64,000 nucleotides of DNA, taken from Polydactylus sextarius. Lineage: Eukaryota > Chordata > Actinopteri > Polynemidae. Shown here in pieces: positions 25,335-36,010 of this stretch. Positions within the stretch are counted from its first letter, which is position 1; every line of letters begins with the position of its first letter. The notes under the pieces were generated by a model. The model did not search any database. It was not told the origin of the DNA and saw only the letters and a program-made list of their open reading frames with translations. A program made the position numbers and the translations under genes. The DNA lies in the NCBI GenBank assembly GCA_016801845.1, contig CM028915.1, forward strand, positions 5,798,501 to 5,862,500, given 5' to 3'.

Positions 25335-28300
25335 AGACATGTGCATGTTTTAAGAACATACTCATTTTCATATAATATAGCTACATTGCATATAACATCA
25401 AATATTTTCTTTACATTTAATTCAATATTTCACCATTAATTTATATTATGCATTATCTTATTTTTTTTTAACAAAAACCTCAGCTTTTTGAATTTTGCAC
25501 TCACATTTATTTTTTTTTTTTTTTTTTTTTTTAATCTGGCAGGCATCGACTGACAATCAGTTCAAATTTGTAAGGATTTCATCTTTTCACAATGATTATG
25601 CGATGCATTTAGAAAACAATAAAACTAGCTGTAACCAAAATAATTTACATTCACAGTCAAATATATCCACCATAAATAATGTAAACTTTCAAAAAGGAAA
25701 ACATCTGTGAATATCAAAAACATAAAAACAATAAACTACGTCTTTGCATGGCTGTCACAGCTCATCTTGTCAGTCTCAGGAGGTTCCATGGCTAATGGTA
25801 CAGCATGTCTTAATATGGCCATGAGGCCTCTGAGTAACAGATTTATACTTTTCAAAGTTAACCATCCATGATAACTATGATGGCTCATTTCCATAAATTA
25901 CACATCTGAGTGTGACAATTACACTGGCAAGGCTGCACTTACTGATTCTCCTGGCAGTAGGCTGTGCCATGACAACTCTGACAATCATGTACCGACACTG
26001 AGTCGCTGTAAAATTGAAATAAATAAATAAATAAAGCCCTAAACCACTAATGCGTTAACTTACAAGCTCCACGTCATCTCGCCTCACAGAAGCGTGTACA
26101 AGATCATCGAAAGGAGAAAAAAATGCACACGTTTCAAAAGTAAGAGCCAAAAAAGTTTAGAGACACACACATCAACAAGCACAAATAGCAGCAGGGGATA
26201 AAGGTGACACTCTGCATCACTCAGAGCTCTGTACAACACATCTATTTGGTTTCACCAGTTACAGAACAACATTCACACATTTATGCACCATTGAGCACAA
26301 GGGGTCACTGTGGCTACACAAATAGGCTGATAAACACAGGCAGCATGGAGAATCTGTTGGGGAAAACCAGGACTTCCCTATTCCTCTGGCTATTGGGCCT
26401 TCTCTAAAAAGCTTGATATTGCCATATTACATTAACATTCAAATGGAAAGCACTCCTTCTGGAAGACTTCTTTTTAGTGCCTGGAAAAAAAAGCTCAAAT
26501 TTTTTTTGGATTAGTGAAAAAAAGGGTCATCAGTGCGAAGACGGGATGACAAAGGGAGATAAATCTGTTGCAGACATACATCTCACAGCTGACATTCCTT
26601 TACCTTTATGTTGTTTTTTTTTCTTCCTTTATTGTATAGAGATGAACTGCAAATATTTCACATTCCTTGGCTGAGTTTGTTTTGCAGTATGGCCTCTTGT
26701 TACATACTATGAACCCATCACAAACAGTGGGATTCAGGGTTGGGGTTAATTCAATAGTTGGATTCCAGTCATAAGCTTTTTCTCATTACATTGCTTTGAA
26801 ATCCAAGGGAATATTAAATAAAAGTTGATATAATTTAATTTTCCCTAAATGTACCTGAACAGTTGCCAACCCTGCTTTATGCTGCATCCTACTGTACCGT
26901 ACCTATCACCGATACGGCAGCACCCCAGAAAAAAGTGGGAACAGTGAATTGTTGCTTTGTCAAGTTGCAGATGGATAAACCTGAAAATATAGACTTAATA
27001 CATCAGTCTGTCACTATATTCAAGTATAATGTTGCAGTATACCTGTGTGCAAATGCATTTTTAAATCATAAAAACGTTTCTACCTCATTACGATGCATGC
27101 TTTTCCTTCATCATCATTCGTAAACAACCACAATAAAACTGTAATGGAAGACCCTCACCCACACACAAGTGTCACAATCAACTGGACATCCCTGAGACAG
27201 CTCCATTTGATCTGACGCTCTTGTCTGTGTAAGGCATGCTTTGATGGTGGAGAGCGTGTTTCTTTTGGGGGTGGGGCTTTCTGTTCTCATTAGACAGAAC
27301 ACAGGGAAAAGTGGCAGCGACGACACACTCACAATAGCTACTAGGCTACTTCACAAACTAATTCAACTACATGAGACGACACAATTACAAGCGCCAATGT
27401 CAGGGGCTGGGAAATGCAACCATTGCCTCCTGTTGACATGCAGCTAAGACATCACCATGAGCGGTTAACAGCTCTAACAGATCTAGTATTAGCTAACACA
27501 GGACAGCCTAGGTGCGCAGCTGTGCTAAGGTAAGGGACCGTACAAAAATATTAGGAGTGGATGGGTTTTAAAAAATGGGAGGGTTTTGGATTTTTTTTCT
27601 TGCTAAGCAGCAGGTAGTGCTTTTATTCCCTTGGTAAAGCAGTTACTATTTTATTACATAATTCTACATTTGTGCCATTCTTCTTTATTTATAGAAAAAG
27701 AGATTGCATTGTCCCATCAAACAGATGGTTTTCATATGTGCCATGGAGGTGCATTTAAATATATTCAAAAGATAGAGTTTGGACGAAAACATTGTACAGC
27801 ATTGTTTGTACAGCCGTCAAACAGAGAGCAGGTACTCTATTATTACAGTTTATGTAGCAGTTTATTATTCAAAAATAGAGTGGCTCTATTTTCACTATTT
27901 TATCATGTTTTCCATAAATGTATTATTTTTTGATCTATTGAATAATGCTAGGGAGCGTTTTGTTTATTTATGAAATAGATTATATTTTTCAGCAACCTTC
28001 CCCAACCCCCTAAACATTTTTGTACAGTCCCTTATTTGATTTGGTTGGTCAGCAAGCCAACCAAAATACAAACATGAAAATCACAATGACTTTTACGGCA
28101 CCAACAAACAAGTGGGAGCAGTATTGTATTGTACTGTTTCTTGCATTTGCATGTGTGCTCATGCATATATTTTTGTGTGGTCTGTGTGTTGGTGGACACA
28201 ATGAGTAAATGACTTACTTAAGCTTGAGGCAAAGGCAAGGAATGTTTCAGACATCAGTGCCTAAATTTACCGTGTTTTCTACATTTGAAAAGATTTGAAC

Positions 28301-28476
28301 TCTTTAGGCAGTGGGTGTCAAGTGTGTACATTTTCATATCAGGGTCAATGTACATGAATTGGAGACAGCATCCTGTTGGTCCTTGGTTGTTGGGGGAGAA
28401 GGAAGGGATCTGTCCTTCAGTTTGCCTGTCCATCTTTCTGTCAGTAGGAGGAGGGTGTGGGGGAGCTTATGCCATC
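25335..28476 (-). other. Probable syn1 3' untranslated region and flank
   Basis: An AT-rich 3.1 kb stretch directly after the syn1 stop. It holds a long poly(T) run at 25510-25532 and an ATAAATAAATAAATAAA tract near 26011-26027. I see no coding exon. How much is transcribed cannot be told from sequence alone. Confidence 0.4.
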
Positions 28477-30879
28477 TCAGTCTGAGAAGAGACTGGCAAA
28501 AGATTTGCGTAGATTGCGTATGGTTTCTGCCTTCACCTCGTCCTGGCTAAGGCTGGCTCGTGGCGCTGGGGTTTCTGGAATGTTGAAGGTATTTGTAAGA
28601 GACTGGGATTTGCTATAAAGAGAGGAAAACGGCAATAGAGGAGAGGGAAAGGCTATTAAAGTCATGCAGCAAACCCATGGAATGAAAAGACTGGTGCACG
28701 GCAAGACAAAGAGAGAGAGACAGGAGAGAAAATGCTCGGTAAAAGATGATAAAAGCGCATTCCTTCTCTACAGTCATTCAGAATTACCTTATCATTTCAA
28801 GTTAGCCTTGATATGATATGAATAATGAATGACTTTCTCTGGATGCAAAGTAATGCATGTTTTTTTAATCAGGGATTGATGACAAGTGGTTTATGTCTCT
28901 CTTTCAAGAGTGCATAAAATACCATTAATATAATCCAAAATCAGGATTATTTGTCATGTATCCATGGAAACCATCAACTGGAGAACATATAGACAACAAA
29001 GATGGAAGAAATCATACAGATTATTTAGATAGTACAACACAAATCTGAACAGTTTTTGGCATTAGCATACACTGATGTAAAATGATCAATTTTTCAAAAA
29101 AAAAACTTTAGAAGTTTAGAAAAGATGAAAAAAATATTGCATAATTAGCTGTTTCTTCCCATGTCTGCTACTAAGAGAATATGAAATAAAAGGAAGTATG
29201 TTGAGAATCTGGTCAATTTTGGGTTGATAATCAGGACAAATTCATTATGTTTATGTTTTCTGCTTGTTGTTCTGATGTTCAGAATGTCTGAAATGTTGTG
29301 TTTTGCTGAAAGACTGAAAAATGTTAGAATCGATAAGTCATGCACGTTCAGGTGGATCATTTCTCAATAAAGAGAATGAACAGATTTCCCATGTGGCATG
29401 CATATCTCAACGCAGGCAAAAAGTAAGAAAGGATTTTCTGTTCAGGTCAGCTGTAATGTTCATTTTATGAAAAATGAGAAGAAACTGATGGCAAGTCATT
29501 TATCGTACAGTTACCTACTTTAGCTGTGGAGAGCCACCCATAGCTGGGTTGTCCTGGCTGGGCTTCTGTGGGGGCTGAGGCTTCTGCTGCAATGGAGGTC
29601 GTCCACCTGGGGCGCCCTGGCCTTGAGCAGCAGGTCGGGGTTGTTGGGTGGTGGGTGCTCCTGGACGTTGTGGACCAGGACCCCTCTGTGGCCCTCCCTG
29701 TGACTGCTGCCTCGGGGGCTGAGCGGGCCTCTGCTGCTGAGGTTGGCCGCCTGGAGGTTTCTGACCAGGACCTCCAGCAGGTTTCTGCTGCTGGGAGACA
29801 GACTGTTGCCTCTGCGCTTGAGGGGAACCACTCTGGCTTCGCTGAGGAGAGCCCTGACCAGGAGGAGGTCTCTGACCAGGAGGTACTCCCGGACCTGGTG
29901 GACGTGGCTGCGCAGGACCTTGGCCTGCCTTAGCACTGGAGTCGCCTGCAGGGCTGGCTGCAGATTGCTGGACCTGTGCAGGGGGTTGGCCTTGAGGCTG
30001 TGGGCGCTGCTGAGATGGTGGACTTTGCTGAGGACCACCTACAGGAGTGAGAAGCAGCAATAATAACTTTCAAATGATTTTTACTGACCTTACCTAGATA
30101 CTTATTAGTAAACAAAGACAATTTATTTGTTACTCTAAAAAGTTCTTACCTTGAGGCGAAGGGCGCTGTTGAGCTTGTGGTACTCTTTGTTGAGAGATAG
30201 GCTGAGGAGATGTTGCTTTCTACAAATCACACAGGGATTTAGAGGAAAAAAAGAAAATCTTTATCATTCCAGTAAAAAATGCTGATGATAGAAAATCATA
30301 TTCAGAGAATTTAATGTCTTGGTGGTTGTTTTAATAGGTTTAAAAAAAAACAACATCCTGCCTCAAAGTGTTGAATATCTTTCATAAAAGAAACTTATAC
30401 CTGTGTCCCAGGTATCAGTGCTTGGCCCCTCACTGTTGATTTATATGTCATCTCTTGGTTACAAAACCCCTAAACATAATATAAAGCTCCACTCACACGC
30501 CAATGACACACAACTATATGTAAACACTGAGCCTAATATGTATCCTTGAAACTGTTTGTCTCTTCCTAAGTATAATATATATCCGCTCATTTTCTGCACC
30601 TGAATGTACTGGCAACAGGTTAAAGTTAAGTTAAAGTGCTGAAAATATATGTGTTATTTTAGACATTTCTATCCTTTAATCCTGTAATTTAGTAATGGTT
30701 CCACCAATAGATATTACAAAAGTCAACGACATAACACAGATTCAACACTCATCACGCAAACTGACAGAAATGTACTTGCTTTGAGATTTAAAGCTTTAAA
30801 TAGATAGACATAGTATTATGTATTCACTCATGCAGATACACAGATAAAATCTGTATCTTTGTGCTTTGTTTACATGTTC

Positions 30880-30915
<36 letters not shown>

Positions 30916-33900
30916 CTGAGAGATCATGAATATAACTGTTCACCCTAAGTAAAGATTGACTGACCTGATTTGACATACATCATTAATGAAAGGTTGGGGT
31001 TTCTGAAGGAAATAGAGTATTTAAGGTTTAGTTGCCTGTGCTGGTTGTCCTGCAGTGGGACGGACTGTGGAAGAGCTTGAAGTGCGTGGAACAGTCTGGT
31101 TCATCTTAGAGACCACAAGCTCTGCAATCTGAACACGATCCTCATCCTGCTGGTCCCCAATCAGTGGCATTGAACAGTCATCAACCTAATAAAATAATGA
31201 AATATTTAGAGGATTTTCATTGTGGTACCTGTAAAATAGTCCCTTGACACTATCATACTGCTATTTAGTACCTCTATTATGTAGTCCTTGCCATCTTTAC
31301 CATGGAGAGCCTCTATAGCGCAAATATCCAACCCTCCAAAGATATCAGCACATGAGTCCACCCACATTCTGTATCTGCAGTAATGTGTTAAACAGAGCTG
31401 TAATATTGCAGCAAGGCAATACATAATTTACAGTTTCATCTAATCTGCATTTATGTGTCCTTACTTGTCTGACATGGCCACCTGCTCAAGCATAGATGAG
31501 CCGGTGTTGGTTTTCCAGTTACCAGAAATCGATGTCCTCCTGTTGATGAAAATAAGTTATATAAGTTAAATAAGTTACATGCGCTATTTTTATCTGTCAC
31601 ATTATGCCACAGTGTGTTGGCTTTTTAGTGGAAGGTTTTATAATATCACTCACATGTAAGCTTTGTAATTGTTGCCAATCTTCTGGATGCGGACGTCATA
31701 TTTTGCATCAATAAAAGGCTCAGATGTGGCATAAGTCTTGGTCAGCGCAACAACACTGGCAATATCTTGAAAATCATATTGATTGTCCACTTTCACCTGG
31801 AGTCAAAATAAAAAATATGATGGCATATATTCATCTAAAAAATGTGACATTTGTGTAGACATGAGTAAATACGTGAGCATGTCAGAACTACCTTTCCCAT
31901 TCCTGAGTGAGCATGGCCCATCTTTATCACTACAGGGAACCGAGGGGAAGTAATCTGCAACGAGAGCATTATCACATACTCAGATGAACTTCATCATGGT
32001 AATATAACAATTAAAATGCATTCTGTTCTTTTTAATTGTTATCCATTTCAATCAAACATAAATGACAGATACAGTGGTGCCCCCATCGCCCCAGTTCCTG
32101 CAGGAACCTGGTTCATATTGATGGCTTGAAAACCAGCCCAGTGCTGTCTGTGACTGCAGGAGTGGCAATGACTGCTCTGCAGCAACAGTCTCAGTTTTAA
32201 CACACTGACACTGACTTGGCACAAAAACAATGAAAATCTGCCTCTACCAGGAACGAAAACAACAAGACACTCCCCTGAAAATTAGATTGGTCTCAGCTGT
32301 TACATGAGCTGGAATATTGACATGGAAGTAAATTACCCTCCTAACATGTGACCCACACAGAAGGATGACCTGTCTGTGCTGTGTCTCCTAACCGGTTGTG
32401 CACCATTAAGAGTACCCATTAGAGCGGGTGGAAAATGGGGGAGGAGAGCAGCTAACTCAGAACTCACCATTTCCTTGTGGTTTGGATAGTAAACCTGCTC
32501 AATCAGAGGGAACTCATCTGGGCCCAGCTGCTTAAAGAGTCTAGACATCTGAGCAAACTGGAATAAAAAAGACGCAGTGTTACATCTGTGTAGCTGAATT
32601 CAACATGCAACATGCAATTAATGATTAATGTTACACTTACCACCCAAGGTTTGTCACAGAAATTGTAGACAGAGTGCAAAGAGTTAACACTTGGCAAGCC
32701 AGCATACTGCAGTCCTATCACCATGTTCCGGTGGTCTCCATTCTTGTCCATGCTGAAGGCATGTTGTCTGATCAGCACAAAGTCTGGCTTAAAGGATCTG
32801 GGACAGAGGACATTAGCAAAATATTAAACTGGACCCAGACAAGTGTTAGATTAATAAACACATAGGTGGAATGGGTTTCGACATAATTTCCAATCGTATC
32901 ACATTGTACAGAAACAGCAGGTGCAACTTACTTATTAACCTTATGTCCATTCCTGATTGCATCAATGTTCACATTGTAGGTTCCTGTGGCGTTTGCCACC
33001 AGATTGATTTCAGAGAATTCTGCCTAAAAAGTCAAAAGCAATAAAGCAAGAAACGGCATAAGAAATCACATGTTCAAAGAATACAATTTGCAGACTGTAT
33101 CTGTACTGTGTGGTTCCTGTTAGGAGGCTACAAGGGAAATAAGGAAACGCCAGGGTATGTGTAGTATATATAAAATATATATGTAAAGAAAGTGTAAAGA
33201 AAAAAGAAATGCTAGTAAAGAACAAGATTTAAAGCCCTCATTCTCTCCTCTGCTGCTGAGTGGTTTACAGCATTACGGCCACACATTACTATTTGAAACT
33301 TTATCAAAATGAATATTGCTCCATTGTTAAACCACAAAACAACTTGTTTAACTTACATGAATAATTACAATTAAAAGTTTGAATCTCCAGAGTGACTGTT
33401 GAAGCATCTGCCAAACAAAATATCTTTCTCTTAATCACACAATTGAGAGACAGATAGAGCACTTCAGTCTGGCTTATCAAGAGCCACTTAACACTGAACT
33501 GGGACATTTATCATTATATCATTCCAAAGGTTTTTTATGAACACATTGCGCCAGATGCAGATGGTTGGGTTGTTGTTTACTGAAGAAAATCACTTTATGC
33601 TAATATCAAGCACAAAGCACCTACAACACAGGACCTCCAAAAATATAAATCTGGAACCTAATTAGGATCAAAGTGAAGACAAAATGTGCATAATATTCAT
33701 AATTTATCGTTTGTTCATGCTTTAACAGAGAATTAAACCAATTAGCTCATCCTATAACGATACCAGTGGCAGTTCCTTCATCTAGAGAAGAGAATAAACT
33801 AAACACTAACTCTACTTCAGATACCAGGTCATGACATAAATAGATCGGAGAAAGTGTTTTCCCTCAGTGAAATATTGAAATACTAATCCCTTACAAAAGA

Positions 33901-35130
33901 GTGATGTAACATCCTTCAGAGTTGAGTTCACAGTCTGGGTCAGAAGGCTCAAATAGAGACAGACTGGATGCCCAAAGAGGAACAAAACACCAAACAAACA
34001 AATACCTACCTGTTCAACCTTGATGTCAAATTCACCATGAACTTTTCTTCCTCTGAAAACCTTCGCCCTGGACATGAAACAAGACACACAGTTGTTATTG
34101 TTGTAAAATTCTGATTTAATTTTTATACATTTCTCCTGTGACTGACAGCTGACATTTCAACATGTCTGAGTGCAACTCCTGTCCAATGAAATACACCAAT
34201 ATGAACTGACATCATTGAAACAAAATCCTACTTTCTATTGAAGCTGTGAAACCTATGAAAGCATGAACCTATGTGACATTATCTGATGCATATGGAGATA
34301 TGAATTAGACATAAATACGACTCCTTGCATTTTAAATCTACACTATGAAATATAAATATCCACCTCCCCTTCCTGTTGTGCCAGGGTCGGAAGCTCTCCC
34401 TGTGAGATAAGAAGATTTTTATGTGATGAAACACATGTATGCTTGGTTTATTATCACCTGGGGTGTCATTCACACGCTAGAGTGCGGCGTTTTATCACCT
34501 TAGACTAACGCGCAAACTCTAACAGACACGCATATCACGTATAATGTGCACCGGTGAACAGCCTTCACTAACATGGTTGGAGGCCTTGCGTATTTTCCGT
34601 GCGCAAAATCTGCCCTCTATTTGAAAAACCTGCATCATCGTGACGGCACTGGCCAGTACAGGGCGCGTTGGCATCAGTTTAAGCATTTTTAAGATAAAGG
34701 TTGGATGTGGCGATGACAAGCAATCGTCATTTTAAAAATGGCTTCTCTGCCTTTTAGTCTGTTGCGCCTTTGGCACAAACAAGCGCACACGCATCCGCGA
34801 GGTGAAGCTCAGGACGTTACACGTGACGTGTCTAACGGCACTGAGTGAATCATATGACCTTCTAGGTGTTAGGGGCCACTGCAACCCACCACCGTCTGCT
34901 TTATATCTCACGTCTAGACGAGACGATGCGCCCGCGCTTTGCGATGCGCACCACGCACGCACACACTCTTACCAGTCGGTCTGCTGGTCATCGATGACCA
35001 GGAGCAGCTTAGCGCTGCTGGAGACTCCAGCCCGGTCCGCTGCCTCGGATAAGGTCGCAGCCGCAGCGGCGGTGGTCTGTTTGACAGCATTGGATATAGA
35101 TGAGAAGAACCCGGAGCCTCCACCCCCAGA

Positions 35131-35161
<31 letters not shown>

Positions 35162-35331
35162 GGCGGCGGCGGCTGCTGCTGCTGGCTGGTGGATTGACGC
35201 CTCTCCGACGGCCCTGGCGACACTGCAGGGCTTTGCTGCGGCGGGTCGGGCCGTTGGAGATCGGTCATGTAGCCATTGGGCAGATTGGACATGAAATTAC
35301 TGTCCGAGAGTCGACGGCGTAGGTAGTTCAT
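28477..35331 (-). CDS. syn1: Synapsin I, complete coding sequence, 13 exons
   Basis: Exons: 35331-34973, 34067-34010, 33023-32932, 32797-32641, 32557-32468, 31954-31892, 31796-31654, 31539-31465, 31374-31272, 31185-31036, 30219-30150, 30038-29519 and 28612-28477. They sum to 2,016 bases, 671 residues. Domain A is [13 protein letters not shown], with the PKA/CaMK-type phosphosite Ser9 in RRLS. Domain B carries polyglutamine (58-67) and the [19 protein letters not shown] block. Domain C, the ATP-grasp-like core, spans about residues 107-410, with [18 protein letters not shown] at its ATP loop. Domain D (exons 10-12) is rich in Pro, Gln and Gly. Domain E (627-671) ends [10 protein letters not shown]. 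The [13 protein letters not shown] motif and the N-terminus mark synapsin I rather than II or III. Synapsins tether synaptic vesicles to each other and to actin. All introns are GT-AG except intron 10, which uses GC. Human SYN1 has 705 residues. Confidence 0.96.
30403..30540 (+). mobile_element. LINE reverse-transcriptase fragment (Rex1/L2/CR1-like) in syn1 intron 10
   Basis: Read on the plus strand, one frame without stops contains VSVLGPSLL, then about 30 residues later [10 protein letters not shown]. These correspond to the non-LTR retrotransposon motifs GSVLGPLLF and YADDTQLY, here with the catalytic YADD changed to HAND. Only this short core is recognisable; the frame stops soon after. 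It is a dead remnant antisense to syn1, inside the intron that uses the GC donor. Confidence 0.7.
30884..30912. repeat. Poly(A) tract in syn1 intron 10
   Basis: A run of 29 adenines on the plus strand, about 340 bases downstream of the recognisable LINE fragment. It may be that element's tail or an independent run. Confidence 0.9.
35131..35185 (-). repeat. In-frame CAG/CCG trinucleotide tract in syn1 exon 1
   Basis: On the coding strand, one CAA plus nine CAG codons encode ten glutamines (residues 58-67). They are preceded by four CCG/CCA-type proline codons and a second group of four glutamine codons. The tract lies in disordered domain B. Confidence 0.95.
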
Positions 35332-35458
35332 GATGGAGACTTGTCAAAATGGGCTCCAGTTATCCTCCTACTGAATGCGTCTTCACAACTTGGTGTTCAG
35401 GGTGAAAATGGAATGACTAGGCTACTTTCCCATGAGCAGAAACCAGGATCAATTTTAC
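35332..35458 (-). other. syn1 5' leader, second exon part
   Basis: An acceptor (TATCCTCAG) on the minus strand places the exon start at 35458. The 127-base leader contains a minimal upstream frame (ATG, two codons, TAG) before the main start. Confidence 0.5.
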
Positions 35459-35730
35459 CTGAGGATAAACAAGACATGTGTTGGTGAACAGGAGCAGATT
35501 TTCAATATGTGATCACAGTAGTAAGAAATCGTGACTGTACATCTTAAACGTTTAGGAAACCATCACACAGCAGCACACCGATAAATGCTCCAAAATTCTA
35601 CATGCATGCTTAAATAAAATCCCATTTATATTACATTTATGTTAAATATATTGTATTAATAAACTAACAAATCACAGAAGACGCTGTAGTAATGTGTAGT
35701 AATAATCAAACAAGACATGATGGAGCCTAC

Positions 35731-36010
35731 CTGGGAACTGATCCGCCCCAAAGATGAGCTGATGATGATGATGATGGTTCCTTGTTGTTATTACTATTAT
35801 TATTGTGTGTCACAGTGAAGCCTGTGTGTAGGTGACTCTCGTGTCCTGTGTGCAGGCAGCAGCCTGGCCGTGCATCGGGCTTCAACGTGTCAAATTAAGG
35901 CTCCGGTCCCTCCTGCATCACCGCCTCTTCTCACCGTCCTCACACTCAAGAGCCGTTTTTTTCCGTCCGCCCTGCGTCACTCCCAGTCATCCTGAGGGAA
36001 ACGATCCTGC
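35731..36010 (-). promoter_or_regulatory. syn1: Probable syn1 non-coding first exon and promoter region
   Basis: A good minus-strand donor (CCCAG|GTAGGC) ends a likely untranslated exon at 35731, with a 272-base intron to the acceptor at 35459. GC content rises across 35.84-36.06 kb, with no TATA box seen. The transcription start is not fixable from sequence. Mammalian SYN1 is silenced outside neurons through an RE1/REST site in its promoter; I did not find a full RE1 motif here. Confidence 0.4.

Noticed and set aside
26863..26960. TACTGTACCGTACC segment resembling ends of some hAT elements
   Set aside because: Too short, with no inverted partner or transposase nearby.
31206..31271. Intron 9 of syn1 reads on as EVLNSSM, resembling the synapsin continuation EVVGSSMP
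   Set aside because: Only about five residues agree. The proper exon 10 ([11 protein letters not shown]) follows 86 bases later with good sites, so chance is the simpler view.
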